From UBA9715 sp045614225 (lineage in GTDB: Bacteria > Actinomycetota > Coriobacteriia > Coriobacteriales > Eggerthellaceae): DNA of 64,000 bases. Below the pieces are notes generated by a model that saw only the letters and a list, made by a program, of their open reading frames with translations, searched no databases and was not told the DNA's origin. Made by a program: the position numbers and the translations under genes. The DNA lies in the NCBI GenBank assembly GCA_045614225.1, contig JAZLCO010000048.1:62001-126000 (forward strand), written 5' to 3'. How positions within the stretch are numbered: the first letter of the stretch is position 1; each line of letters starts with the position of its first letter. Below, one piece after another: positions 51,365-60,829 of this stretch.

Positions 51365-53130
51365 CGTACACCGCCCTTCTCCGAAGATGCTGGTACCTGC
51401 TCGATAGCCGAGAACGCGCAGTATTGCGCGCATTGCCCGCAACCGATACACATGGCAGCGTCAATGTATGCAATTCCTGTTTCTGCATCTTTCGATATTG
51501 CAGGGCAGCCGAGCGTTGCACAGACGCCACACGAACGGCAATCGCCATTGACGAAGTAATGCGGCTTGCGTTGACGGTGCAGCAGCACACATGGAGCCTT
51601 GAATACGATGACCGACAATTCGTCAGCCTGATCCTTGGTTGCTACTTTCAGCGCACCCCTCACAGCTTTCATGTCATGCGGGTCGACAACCGAAACGTTC
51701 TCGATGCCAAGCGCTTCGAGCACGCCGACCAAGTCAAGTTCACGACTCTCACGGTTCTGTAGCGTGACGCCGTTGAACGGATTTCCCTGACGACCAGTCA
51801 TCGCCGTCGTTCGATTGTCGAGGATGCACACCGTACCAGCGCCCTTGTTGTAGACCGTCGTGATGAGCGAGGACAGACCGGAATGCCCGAACGTCGAATC
51901 GCCGATGACCGCCACGACCGGCTGATGCTCGCGTCCTGCAAGGGCCAGCTCGAAACCATGCGACATCGACACCGAGGCGCCCATGTCGACACAGGTATCC
52001 ATTGCTGAGAGCGGCGGGAGCGTGCCGAGCGTGTAGCATCCGATGTCGCCTGTCACTATCGCTTTAATACGCGAAAGCTCCTTGAAGACCAATCGATGCG
52101 GGCATCCAGCACACAAAGCAGGCGGACGGCCGGGAACATCGCCAGGAGATTCGATATGTTCCGGTGCCTCGAAACCAAACGCGCGCTTGATGAGACCCGG
52201 ACTCAATTCCCCATCGCGCGGCAAGTCGCAGGGGAAGTCTGCGACCTCGACACCGAGCGCGCAAACCTCACTTGTAAGGTAATCGGAACCTTCCTCGATC
52301 ACATAGAGCGCATCGACGCTGTTTGCGAACGACGTAACCTTCTCCTTCGGAAGCGGCCACGTCACGCCGAGCTTCAAGACGGAAGCCTCAGGCAGTGCTT
52401 CGATCACATGCTGGTAGACGGCACCACAGCAAACGACGCCGATTTCACTGCCGCGCTTCACAACCTCGTTGAATTCGCATTGCTCAACCCATTCCTCGAG
52501 TTGGGCAATGCGCTCGAGCTGCACTTTGCGGCGAGGTTTGGCGAAAGCAGGCATCATAACCCATTTGGCTGGATTCTTTTCATAGGATTTAAGTTCGTAG
52601 TCAACCTTTTCACCAGTATCAACAGGCGTTTTTGTGTGAGAAACGCGCACCGTCGAACGAATCATGAACGGCACATCGAAACGCTCAGAAAGCTCATAGG
52701 CCTTCTTGGTGAATGCCAACGCCTCAGATGCATCGGCAGGATCGAGGATGGGCACATGAGCGGCACGAGCGTAGAAATGCGAGTCCTGCTCGTTTTGCGA
52801 GGAATACATGCCGGGGTCGTCGGCGGCCAAAATCACATATCCGCCGTTGACGCCTGTATAGGCAGCAGTGAAGAGCGGATCAGCCGCAACGTTGACACCG
52901 ACGTGTTTCATGGTGGAGAGAACGCGTGCGCCGGCAGCAGACGCTCCCACGCCTACTTCTACGGCCACCTTTTCATTCGTGCACCACTCAGCATAAACGC
53001 CTTCATAGGTTGCAAACGATTCCATCGTCTCCGTTGACGGCGTACCGGGATATGCGACACCGATAGTCGCTCCAGCTTCCCATGCGCCACGGGCAATGGC
53101 CTCGTTGCCTGACATTAATTGCATACACAT
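51361..53130 (-). CDS. iorA: Indolepyruvate ferredoxin oxidoreductase, alpha subunit
   Basis: IorA carries thiamine diphosphate and two [4Fe-4S] clusters. It opens with LMSGNEAIARGAWEAGATIG and YPGTPSTETMESFA, has the TPP-binding GDIGCYTLGTLPPL and VIGDSTFGHSGLSSL, and ends with a ferredoxin domain: CRSCGVCATLGCPAI and CIGCGQCAQYC. The start at 53130 (MCMQLMSGNEA) follows GAGAAGG; 589 residues. Reduced ferredoxin from aromatic amino-acid fermentation could feed the Ech hydrogenase. The FHA-domain gene ends 35 bases upstream. Confidence 0.96.
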   Translation of the reverse strand: MCMQLMSGNEAIARGAWEAGATIGVAYPGTPSTETMESFATYEGVYAEWCTNEKVAVEVGVGASAAGARVLSTMKHVGVNVAADPLFTAAYTGVNGGYVILAADDPGMYSSQNEQDSHFYARAAHVPILDPADASEALAFTKKAYELSERFDVPFMIRSTVRVSHTKTPVDTGEKVDYELKSYEKNPAKWVMMPAFAKPRRKVQLERIAQLEEWVEQCEFNEVVKRGSEIGVVCCGAVYQHVIEALPEASVLKLGVTWPLPKEKVTSFANSVDALYVIEEGSDYLTSEVCALGVEVADFPCDLPRDGELSPGLIKRAFGFEAPEHIESPGDVPGRPPALCAGCPHRLVFKELSRIKAIVTGDIGCYTLGTLPPLSAMDTCVDMGASVSMSHGFELALAGREHQPVVAVIGDSTFGHSGLSSLITTVYNKGAGTVCILDNRTTAMTGRQGNPFNGVTLQNRESRELDLVGVLEALGIENVSVVDPHDMKAVRGALKVATKDQADELSVIVFKAPCVLLHRQRKPHYFVNGDCRSCGVCATLGCPAISKDAETGIAYIDAAMCIGCGQCAQYCAFSAIEQVPASSEKGGVR

Positions 53131-53165
53131 ACCAACCTTCTCGTCTTTGTTTCTCAACTTGACAC

Positions 53166-53609
53166 TTACGGTCGCTCTCTGAACAAGAGGCAGAACGCTC
53201 CGATTTGCAGCAAGTCGCCCGATTTCAGCGCACATGTCTCAACCATGCGATCGTTAACCCAAACGCCGTTATATGAGTTCAAATCCTTGATGATGCACGC
53301 GTCATTGCGCACTTCGATGATGGCATGCTCGCGCGACACCGTCATATCGTTGAGAAAGATATCGCACTGAGGATCTCGGCCAACGCTGAGGTCGCCTTTT
53401 TTGAGCTCGATATCGATACCAGTCTGAGGGCCGCGCACAACCCTCAACTCAAACTTCTGGTCATCTTCACTGAGCTGTTTGAGCACATCGCCGCCCATGG
53501 CAACGGGCGTGAAGCTCTGCGTTGAACCCATGACACGATACCCGCAACTCGGGCATACGTATGCGTTGTCCGGAATTTCGTTATTGCAAATTGGGCAAAC
53601 GTTCGTCAT
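53166..53609 (-). CDS. Zinc-ribbon FHA-domain protein
   Basis: The 147-residue protein has an N-terminal zinc ribbon (CPICNNEIPDNAYVCPSCG, residues 5-23), a short linker, and a forkhead-associated domain with the phosphothreonine contacts GRDPQCDIFLND, SREHA and NSYNGVWVN. FHA proteins report Ser/Thr kinase activity; no such kinase is in this window. It sits directly before iorAB on the same strand, so co-expression is possible, though a functional link is only inferred. No signal peptide or membrane segment. Confidence 0.88.
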   Translation of the reverse strand: MTNVCPICNNEIPDNAYVCPSCGYRVMGSTQSFTPVAMGGDVLKQLSEDDQKFELRVVRGPQTGIDIELKKGDLSVGRDPQCDIFLNDMTVSREHAIIEVRNDACIIKDLNSYNGVWVNDRMVETCALKSGDLLQIGAFCLLFRERP

Positions 53610-53638
53610 TTTCGTTCCTTTTCATTGCCGTCTCAACA

Positions 53639-55060
53639 CTACGTGGGACTCAATACGTTGTCGTCCAAAATCGGCATTACATTGTATACCTCAGACCTAT
53701 CGGCAGGGTCGATCGCATTCGAGCCGCCAGTAACGTCTTGCCACCATATCACTAACGCCTCAATCGGATTAGGAGCAGCCAGATCTTGGCATGCAACGAG
53801 GTCTTGCTGGGCAATCACTTCGTTGTGCTGCTTGAATGTTATCGTGCCGACCTTGTCGCCCGCGCGTACATTCCCGTGCAGCTCGTTGAGCTCGACCACC
53901 TGGCTCACATTTCCCTCGAGGTCGAAGATGGTGATTGAGGCATTTGGGTCTGCCATTGTTGCAGACACCGTCTTGTCAGGCCAGTCCAGATGGGCAACAT
54001 CTGCAATCACTGGAACTTCCCTGGCTTCGGCTCCTCGGCCCATCGATGCGTACTTGTCGCTATTTGCAAGCTTCAGGTTTGCTACGTGCTCATAGCCCCA
54101 TTCGAAAAGCGTCTGCGTATCGATGAATCGTTGATACTCATCGCTCGACCCGAGAACTACCGAATAGAACTCGCGTCCTTCATTGTTTGCAGCGCCCATG
54201 AACGATGGACCTGCAAGGAGCGTTACTCCCGTCTTGATCCCAATCGCCTTGTCATACATTTCGAGAAGCAAGTCGGTCGTCTCAAGGTCGATTGACTCCT
54301 TCGCACCTTCGCGGGTGACCTGAATCGTCGTCGAACCACCCGAAACGATTTCGCGAATCCTTTGATAGGACATTGCACAGCGAGCAACGAGCGCTTGGTC
54401 GTGTGCCGTGCTATGCAGCTCGCCGGCGTATTCTTCATCATCGAGACCATGCGGGTTCTCATACACCGTGTTTGTGCATCCCAACTCAGCAGCTTTCGCG
54501 TTCATGGCAGCAACGAACACCTCAACTGGATCGTCGCCGAGACCCGGGTTCGAAGCAATCATCGAAGACCCAACGGCTTCTGCAATAGCAAGTGCCGCAT
54601 CGTTTCCCGACGGCACAAGCAGGGCTTTTAGCGCTGTCTCAAAATCCATGACATCGCCCTCTTGGAGCCCAGCACTGGACTCGCCAATCAAGGCCGCCGC
54701 TTCGCTCACGCTTATATGAAGATCGGCAGGAGCGTTGTCTATAGCAACGATAGCAGTCATGACTTTCGTCAAAGATGCAATTTGAGATTCGTCGTCACCC
54801 AATCGGGAGAACAACACATTTCCATCCGAATCCATGAGGACAGCGAACTCGGCATCTATCGAAGGGCATTCCGCGACAGACAGCCCCCTTTCGCCTACCG
54901 TCGCTCCGCCCACGATATCGGCTTTGAGCACTTCAGCATGAGCCTGTGCCGGCCATGCGCATAGTGCGATTAGGGAAAGCAGGAATGCGACTACGAGCGC
55001 ACACGCAATATTCGCGCGCTTTGCATATCCGGCCGTTGTGGCGCATGAAGCGCTGTTCAT
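53639..55060 (-). CDS. dacA: D-alanyl-D-alanine carboxypeptidase (PBP5/DacA family)
   Basis: A low-molecular-weight penicillin-binding protein that trims the terminal D-Ala of peptidoglycan. A signal peptide (residues 1-42, cut after AHA) leads to the serine active site SLTK (Ser96, Lys99), the SGN motif in LVPSGNDAALAIAEAVG, and KTG in AIGIKTGV. About 470 residues, with a C-terminal beta domain but no clear C-terminal membrane helix. The ATG at 55060 lies 5 bases after AAGGGG; an in-frame ATG at 55075 lies before it. It follows the VanW gene by 8 bases. Confidence 0.93.
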   Translation of the reverse strand: MNSASCATTAGYAKRANIACALVVAFLLSLIALCAWPAQAHAEVLKADIVGGATVGERGLSVAECPSIDAEFAVLMDSDGNVLFSRLGDDESQIASLTKVMTAIVAIDNAPADLHISVSEAAALIGESSAGLQEGDVMDFETALKALLVPSGNDAALAIAEAVGSSMIASNPGLGDDPVEVFVAAMNAKAAELGCTNTVYENPHGLDDEEYAGELHSTAHDQALVARCAMSYQRIREIVSGGSTTIQVTREGAKESIDLETTDLLLEMYDKAIGIKTGVTLLAGPSFMGAANNEGREFYSVVLGSSDEYQRFIDTQTLFEWGYEHVANLKLANSDKYASMGRGAEAREVPVIADVAHLDWPDKTVSATMADPNASITIFDLEGNVSQVVELNELHGNVRAGDKVGTITFKQHNEVIAQQDLVACQDLAAPNPIEALVIWWQDVTGGSNAIDPADRSEVYNVMPILDDNVLSPT

Positions 55061-55068
55061 TGCACCCC

Positions 55069-57264
55069 TTACCATGAAACGCCCTCGTCTTCGTCATCTG
55101 CCTTATGCGCAAGAGGCTCGGTATCAGTGCCTGGACCAACAATGATGACTTCCTTCTTCGGCTGGTAAACAGAGGTGTAGGACTCATCTATGAGCACTTC
55201 CCCGCTCGCATCGGTGACTTTTCTCGTCACGGTGATGCTGCTTCCATCTTCACCGGCGGTATCGGTGTAGTACTGACCGGCAGACAGCCAATCCGATTCC
55301 TCGAACTTGGTCGTATAGGTTTCTCCCATGATCCATTCACCCTGTTCGGATGTAACGGTTCGTCCGGTGTAGACACTGTAAAGACGAGCTGTGACGGAGT
55401 GATCGGTGTAGGACATCTTCAAGATGATGTCGCTCGGCGTGTCGTTCACCCACCTGAGGTCGAGCTCGCCGTAGCTTACTGCAGCATCTCTGCCGTCAGG
55501 ATAGCTATGCATGTGTTCAGTGTGGTTATGACGCTCGGAAACGGGCATACCAGCCTCGAACACAGCATTGAAGACTGTTGTCGCGACCTGGCAGATACCG
55601 CCACCGATCGAGTCGACATGCTCGCCACCGATAATCGAACCGGCAGAAGCAAACGGTGGATCCTTCGTCGTATCGCCGGAGTGATCGTTGTAACTCCATT
55701 CACCGCCATTGGCTTCAATGATGGTGTCGTTGAGGATGTCGGCAACCGTTCTAATGTTGTGGTTGCGGTTCTCGGTGCCTTCGTAGTTCGAGAACTCGGT
55801 CGTGTACTCGCCGATAACGGTCAAAATACCAAGATCGACCGCTTCGTCGAATGTCAAAGCACCCGGGGCGTTCGATGTCTCTATCGCGAATTCACCTGGA
55901 GATGAAGCGGTCGTGTCGCTGAACGTCTTCCCATCTTCGCCGTAAAGTGCAACGCCAAGCTCTTGAACAGCTGGTGCGACAAGCGGGATTTCACCATCGC
56001 CAGAAGTTGAAACAATGATTTCGTCAGCAAACTTCGCGATGCTCACCGTGACATCCTCAGACGTCACGTTGGCCTTTACGCCCTTAACTACAGCAGGAAT
56101 GGCTGCGTCCTCGTTAATAGATGCGACAAGCTCGTACCCGTTATCGGCTTCCTTTACCTCGACCTTCGTCCATGACGCGAGGTCTTCAGGAGATGCGGTC
56201 CAGCTATCGTTTTCATAGGTGAATGTCGCCCCAGCAGCTATTGAGCGATTGATGCCGTCGCTCGTTTGCTGCGCCTGCTCGTACGTTGTACGCGAAGGAG
56301 CAGCAACTGCTTCAGCAATGAACGATGAACTGCCGGAAATGCCGAGCATTGAATCGGAAATCTTCTTTGCGAAATCATTGCGATCGACCATGACGCCTTG
56401 CTTGCCCTCAACCGGGTGTGCTGCACCATTTTCAAGAGCAACCGTCGCATCTATGCGCGGATCGCCGATCGTCTTGTCTACCGTTGCGGCGAAATCTTCA
56501 AGTTTTGCCTCGTCGAATCGGACTTGAAGAGGGATTTCACTGCCGAACAACATGACGCCGAGACGCCCGAACGGCCCAGCATGCCGCCCTGCTTCGAGCG
56601 CTTTGTCTGCGATTTCCTCATATGGCATTGATCCGCCGAGGTCGTAGACGTTCGTCTGCCATTCCGTTACAGCAGCATCGGCTTCTTCGACAGAAACCTC
56701 TTCTGCTTGCGCAACCCGTTCGGCGTCCTCCACCTCGGAAGACTCTGCATTCATCGCCTCTTCGCTTGCATAGATCGTGACCTTTGCGTCGCGGATCTTG
56801 GACGTGTATTCGCCATCAAGGACTTCGACGATTTCCTGCTTGGTCATCCCGCCAACGTTGATCCCGTTGACGGTAACGTTTCCGTAGGATTTCTCCCAAT
56901 TCGAAACGGTATCCCAAATGCCACCGACAGCGAACACGAGAACCACCGCGACGATGATGGTCGCAACTCGGCTGGAGAGTATGGCCTTCCCGATGATTGC
57001 CAGTGCGCCGGGAATATCGACGTTCTTTGCGTTCCACGTTTTCTTCTTTGAAGTCTTGTTTTTAGCTCTGGATGATTTAACACGACTTCCAGAAGTATTG
57101 GTCGTTTTTCCAGACGCCCTTCGCTGAGTCGTCGAGCGAGTATTTATTGGCGCATCACGCCATGACGAGCCATCAGGCCTCTGCGAGCCTGACGTGCGCG
57201 CCCTTTGACCACTGGAGCTGCCAGCGACCGACTTTCTGGTTCTTTTCCTTTCGTCAGCTGCCAC
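55069..57264 (-). CDS. VanW-family membrane-anchored protein
   Basis: The 731-residue protein has a very basic, Ser/Thr/Arg/Lys-rich cytoplasmic head (1-95), one membrane segment (about 97-117), two putative peptidoglycan-binding modules of the YoaR type (about 118-440), and the VanW domain (about 490-640) with GGEHVDSIGGGICQVATTVF and NHTEHMHSYPDGRDAAVSYG. VanW occurs beside some vancomycin-resistance clusters and widely in Gram-positive envelopes; its reaction is not known. Start is GTG at 57264 overlapping the pgsA stop (TAGTG) with AAGGAGAG upstream. The coupled pgsA-vanW-dacA order suggests an envelope operon. Confidence 0.9.
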   Translation of the reverse strand: MAADERKRTRKSVAGSSSGQRARTSGSQRPDGSSWRDAPINTRSTTQRRASGKTTNTSGSRVKSSRAKNKTSKKKTWNAKNVDIPGALAIIGKAILSSRVATIIVAVVLVFAVGGIWDTVSNWEKSYGNVTVNGINVGGMTKQEIVEVLDGEYTSKIRDAKVTIYASEEAMNAESSEVEDAERVAQAEEVSVEEADAAVTEWQTNVYDLGGSMPYEEIADKALEAGRHAGPFGRLGVMLFGSEIPLQVRFDEAKLEDFAATVDKTIGDPRIDATVALENGAAHPVEGKQGVMVDRNDFAKKISDSMLGISGSSSFIAEAVAAPSRTTYEQAQQTSDGINRSIAAGATFTYENDSWTASPEDLASWTKVEVKEADNGYELVASINEDAAIPAVVKGVKANVTSEDVTVSIAKFADEIIVSTSGDGEIPLVAPAVQELGVALYGEDGKTFSDTTASSPGEFAIETSNAPGALTFDEAVDLGILTVIGEYTTEFSNYEGTENRNHNIRTVADILNDTIIEANGGEWSYNDHSGDTTKDPPFASAGSIIGGEHVDSIGGGICQVATTVFNAVFEAGMPVSERHNHTEHMHSYPDGRDAAVSYGELDLRWVNDTPSDIILKMSYTDHSVTARLYSVYTGRTVTSEQGEWIMGETYTTKFEESDWLSAGQYYTDTAGEDGSSITVTRKVTDASGEVLIDESYTSVYQPKKEVIIVGPGTDTEPLAHKADDEDEGVSW

Positions 57265-57905
57265 TACCGGGAACTCTCCTTAGCATTCTTCATGCCTTGC
57301 GCACCTGCTCGTATGTAGTAAACAGTTGTAAACAGGGAAACGATCAAGCCAAGGTATACAGCCCAAATCCCCCACGAGCATGGATCATGGTTGAAGCCGG
57401 GAAGCCATGAAATATCGCAGAGCCCAAGCCCTCCAACAATCGGCATGTTTATCATCAATCCGAACAAGCCGAAGAACAAAAACGTCGTCGCGACCTTGCC
57501 CGAATAGACAACAGGCACGCGCACTTTGAAGTTCTTCAGCAAGAAAGAACCACCCCAGAGGAGGAACACATCACGTGCAAGAACGACGATGACCACCCAG
57601 ACGGGCAATCGATTCACGGCGAGCAAACCGACAACGCCACAGATCATGAGCACTCTATCGACAGCGGGGTCAAGCAGCTGTCCAACACGTGAAACCTGGT
57701 TCGTACGGCGTGCAATCTGCCCGTCAATGAAGTCTGTGGCAGCTGATATGCCGAACAGCAACGCTGCTGCAATATCGTTTCCAGTGAGCAACAAGCCAAG
57801 CGCGATGGGCGCCATGAGCAACCGCACGAACGAAATCACGTTCGGCACGGTCAAAACGCGATCAGTAACCGCGTCTTCCCTCTGTACGCCTTCTCCCTCG
57901 GACAT
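57264..57905 (-). CDS. pgsA: CDP-diacylglycerol-glycerol-3-phosphate 3-phosphatidyltransferase
   Basis: PgsA makes phosphatidylglycerol phosphate. The CDP-alcohol phosphotransferase motif DG-x2-AR-x8-G-x3-D-x3-D is seen as DGQIARRTNQVSRVGQLLDP plus AVDR near residue 65-90. About five membrane segments, 213 residues. The opening TVPNVISFVRLLMAPIAL is typical. The stop overlaps the vanW start. A sister CDP-alcohol enzyme is possible but the motif context fits PgsA. Confidence 0.9.
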   Translation of the reverse strand: MSEGEGVQREDAVTDRVLTVPNVISFVRLLMAPIALGLLLTGNDIAAALLFGISAATDFIDGQIARRTNQVSRVGQLLDPAVDRVLMICGVVGLLAVNRLPVWVVIVVLARDVFLLWGGSFLLKNFKVRVPVVYSGKVATTFLFFGLFGLMINMPIVGGLGLCDISWLPGFNHDPCSWGIWAVYLGLIVSLFTTVYYIRAGAQGMKNAKESSR

Positions 57906-57950
57906 GTGCTCCTTTGCCTTCCCAGCGATTCTCGCTTAAACCTAACGAAA

Positions 57951-57972
57951 ACCGGGCGCATGCCCGGTCAAT
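57951..57972 (-). terminator. Intrinsic terminator between miaA and pgsA
   Basis: ACCGGGC GCAT GCCCGGT (57951-57968) is a perfect hairpin; on the minus strand it runs into TTTTCG. It separates the rny-to-miaA block from the envelope genes. Confidence 0.7.
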
Positions 57973-58052
57973 ATTCATTTTATAGCGCTGGCCTTCTCAT
58001 ATGGCGTGAACAGCGATTCTCCATGCAGATTATAGGCTGAATTCTCAATTCT

Positions 58053-59009
58053 CTAAGCTTCGTCAGCCTTGCTCATGTTGGAGATGATTTCAAGCGATTC
58101 TTTGAGCATGGAATCAATGTCGAGCGCCGTCGCATCAATCCAGTGCACCCGCTTGTCTTTTCTGAACCATGTACGCTGTCGCTTTGCATATCGGCACGTT
58201 GCAACCTTGATTTCCTCATATGCTTCTTCAAGATTGCGACCTTCATCCAGGGCCTGAACAATTTCCTTGTATCCAATCGCTTGTGGCGCTGTCACGCCCT
58301 CTCTGAATCCTCTTGCGAGAAGGCTTTCAACCTCTTCGACAAGGCCTTCGGCTACCATCTCGTCAACACGATCGCGAATCCTTTGCCTGAGCGTATCTGG
58401 ATCAACGGCAAGCCCTATGAATATAGCGGGCTTGTATTGCCCAATTTGCGCAAGCTTTTCCTTTTGTTCGGCATAGCTTAAACCTTCATCGAGCAGCTCG
58501 AATGCCCTCACCACGCGCTTGACGTCATTTTCGGGAATGATGGCAGCGCTTTCTGGATCAATTTCGCGCAACCGTTCCCACAGCACGTGAGCACCCTCGT
58601 GCTCGGCAACTGCGTTCAAGGTGTCTCGAAGCTCGTTGTCAACCTGCTCGCCTTTTGGGAAGTCGTAATCGTCAATTGCGGCTCTAACGTAGAAACCCGT
58701 CCCACCGCAGAGTATCGGCCACTTTCCCTTTGCTTCGATTTCATCGAAGCATCTGCGAGCATATTCCTGGAAAAGAGCTGCTGACCATGGTTCACCAGGA
58801 TCAGCTAGATCGAGCCCGTAATGCTTTACGACGCGCTGCGATTCGGGAACCTTCCCTGTTCCGATATCCATACCGCGATATATCTGCATGGAATCGGCGC
58901 TTACGATTTCACCATCAAGCTCGAGCGCTATGAGCTGGGCAAGGGCGCTTTTCCCTGAAGCAGTTGGACCAACGACGCATACGACAGGTTTTTGATGGTC
59001 TCGATCCAT
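58053..59009 (-). CDS. miaA: tRNA dimethylallyltransferase
   Basis: MiaA adds the dimethylallyl group to A37 of tRNAs that read U-starting codons. The 318 residues show the P-loop GPTASGKSALAQ, SADSMQIYRGMDIGTGK, HYGLDLADP, the PILCGGTGFYVRAAIDDYDF motif, and YAKRQRTWFRKD near the end. It lies 6 bases after miaB, whose product modifies the same base next. Confidence 0.97.
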   Translation of the reverse strand: MDRDHQKPVVCVVGPTASGKSALAQLIALELDGEIVSADSMQIYRGMDIGTGKVPESQRVVKHYGLDLADPGEPWSAALFQEYARRCFDEIEAKGKWPILCGGTGFYVRAAIDDYDFPKGEQVDNELRDTLNAVAEHEGAHVLWERLREIDPESAAIIPENDVKRVVRAFELLDEGLSYAEQKEKLAQIGQYKPAIFIGLAVDPDTLRQRIRDRVDEMVAEGLVEEVESLLARGFREGVTAPQAIGYKEIVQALDEGRNLEEAYEEIKVATCRYAKRQRTWFRKDKRVHWIDATALDIDSMLKESLEIISNMSKADEA

Positions 59010-59015
59010 GCGGAC

Positions 59016-60377
59016 TTACACCATTGTGCCGCGCAAATACCATGTGCGCGCCTCTTCGATTTTCACAGGAACGATTCTTCCTACCAAATCATCGAGAACG
59101 GCGCCTTCGGGAATCGGAGCATGAACATTGATGTTCTCGGGACTATGCCCGGTCGCAATTCTGGAATCCTTCTTCGAAGCGCCTTCGATAAGCACATCGA
59201 CAACGTGGCCTTTTTGAGCTTGGTTGAAATCGTATGCCCCACGCTCGACAACTTCGCGCAACCGATCGAATCGCTCTTGGATAACCTCGCGCGGCGTATC
59301 GTCGAAATACGACGCCGCGGGTGTGCCTTCTCGTTTTGAGTAGATGAACGTGAATACCTGAGAGTACCCAACCTCCTCGACGAGACGGTACGTTCCCATG
59401 AAATCCTGCTCTGTTTCACCGGGGAACCCGACGATGATGTCGGTCGACAACGAGATGCCAGGCTTCACTGCCCTAAGCTTCTCGATGAGTCCAAGGTAAT
59501 GCTCAACGGTGTACGAGCGGTGCATGGCCTTGAGAATAGCATCCGACCCCGATTGCGCCGGGAGGTGCAATGCCGGCATCAGGGCATCGAGCGTACCGAA
59601 TTTCGCAATGACTTCGTCCGTGAGATCCTTCGGATGGCTCGTCGCGAACCTGAGCCTTTCGATACCCGTATCAGCCACAGCTTCAAGGACATCGGCGAAC
59701 CGTGGTTTCCCATATAAGTCACGGCCATACGAATTCACGTTCTGACCAAGAAGCGTGATCTCTTTCACCCTTGCAGAAACGTAGCGTTTGGCCTCGTCAA
59801 CGATATCTTCGAGCGTTCGTGACTTCTCTCGACCCCTTACATAGGGAACTATGCAGTACGTGCAGAAGTTGTTGCACCCAATGGTAATTGGGAGCCAAGC
59901 AGCCCATGAGTTTTCTCGCGTGATGGGCAGGTCAGTCGGAAACGATTCCGATTCCTCCAAAGTTTCGACGATATGTCGATCGCCCTCTAGGACACCCTTG
60001 AGCATTCCCGGCAACGATGCGAGATTGTTGGTTCCGAATACAACGTCGAGATGGGGCAATTCGCCAAATAGCTTATCCCCATCGCGCTGACCAATGCATC
60101 CGCCAACTGCTATGATGCGCTTTTCAAGCGGCGAGCCTTTTCGCAGCGGGACGTTCTTCATAGACGCAACCTGCCCGAGAAGTCGAACATCGGCTGCTTC
60201 CCTCACGCAGCAAGTCATGAAGACGACAACGTCAGCGTCTTCTATCGTTTCGACACATGAGGACCCAAGGCTCTCAAGCATGCCCGTGACACGCTCGGAG
60301 TCGTGCTTGTTCATCTGACACCCAAATGTTTGGACATGGAACGTTAAATCCATGAAGGAAGAGGTTGTACCATTCAT
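59016..60377 (-). CDS. miaB: tRNA-2-methylthio-N6-dimethylallyladenosine synthase
   Basis: MiaB is a radical-SAM methylthiotransferase acting after MiaA. The three N-terminal cluster cysteines are in TFGCQMNKHDSERV, MTCCVREAAD and VGGCIGQRDG; the radical-SAM triad is in ITIGCNNFCTYCIVPYVRGRE; a TRAM domain closes the protein. MTCCVREAA replaces the usual NTCAVRE, with an extra adjacent cysteine. 453 residues; the ATG could be 60377 or a few codons later (MDLTFHVQTFG). Confidence 0.96.
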   Translation of the reverse strand: MNGTTSSFMDLTFHVQTFGCQMNKHDSERVTGMLESLGSSCVETIEDADVVVFMTCCVREAADVRLLGQVASMKNVPLRKGSPLEKRIIAVGGCIGQRDGDKLFGELPHLDVVFGTNNLASLPGMLKGVLEGDRHIVETLEESESFPTDLPITRENSWAAWLPITIGCNNFCTYCIVPYVRGREKSRTLEDIVDEAKRYVSARVKEITLLGQNVNSYGRDLYGKPRFADVLEAVADTGIERLRFATSHPKDLTDEVIAKFGTLDALMPALHLPAQSGSDAILKAMHRSYTVEHYLGLIEKLRAVKPGISLSTDIIVGFPGETEQDFMGTYRLVEEVGYSQVFTFIYSKREGTPAASYFDDTPREVIQERFDRLREVVERGAYDFNQAQKGHVVDVLIEGASKKDSRIATGHSPENINVHAPIPEGAVLDDLVGRIVPVKIEEARTWYLRGTMV

Positions 60378-60386
60378 GGCGCGACC

Positions 60387-60725
60387 TTAAAACAGCGTGT
60401 TTGAATAGCCCTCGTCGTCATCCATAGTGCCACGCAGGTACTGGGCTTTGATTGCGAAATGAATTGCCGTACGGTACTCACCGTCGATGATGATATCGGC
60501 AAACGACGGGACGCATGCAATTTCGATTCCCACAGGTGACAGGAAGCCACGCGATATCGCAATTGCTTTGATAGCTTGATTCACGGCTCCTGCGCCCACA
60601 GCCTGCATTTCAACGGGCACGCCGTCTTTTACCATGCCGGCAATTGCTCCCGCTACTGAAGCAGGAGATGATTTCGATGAAACCTTGAGGCAGCTCGTGC
60701 CAGCATATTGTTCGCTTGTCTGCAT
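60387..60725 (-). CDS. spoVS: Stage V sporulation protein S-like protein
   Basis: SpoVS is a small Alba-like-fold protein. Residues 12-95 match the family closely (LKVSSKSSPASVAGAIAG, MQAVGAGAVNQAIKAIAISR, PSFADIIIDGEYRTAIHF). The typical protein is about 86 residues; this one has 112, with a 12-residue head and an acidic tail (GTMDDDEGYSNTLF). No other sporulation genes are in the window. It is next to rny, as in Bacillus where spoVS follows ymdAB, and 9 bases before miaB. An RNA- or DNA-binding role is inferred from the fold. Confidence 0.92.
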   Translation of the reverse strand: MQTSEQYAGTSCLKVSSKSSPASVAGAIAGMVKDGVPVEMQAVGAGAVNQAIKAIAISRGFLSPVGIEIACVPSFADIIIDGEYRTAIHFAIKAQYLRGTMDDDEGYSNTLF

Positions 60726-60829
60726 ACCAGTCCTCTAATGTAGACGTTTCAAGAGCGGTTTTCGTTCGTTCGATATGCTCTGTCAATGTTGTTGTAATGG
60801 GATATTTTAACTATATTGCAGCAAATATG

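Noticed and set aside
52096..53037. A 313-codon plus-strand frame opposite iorA
   Set aside because: Antisense to a well-conserved oxidoreductase with no ribosome binding site or recognisable domain.
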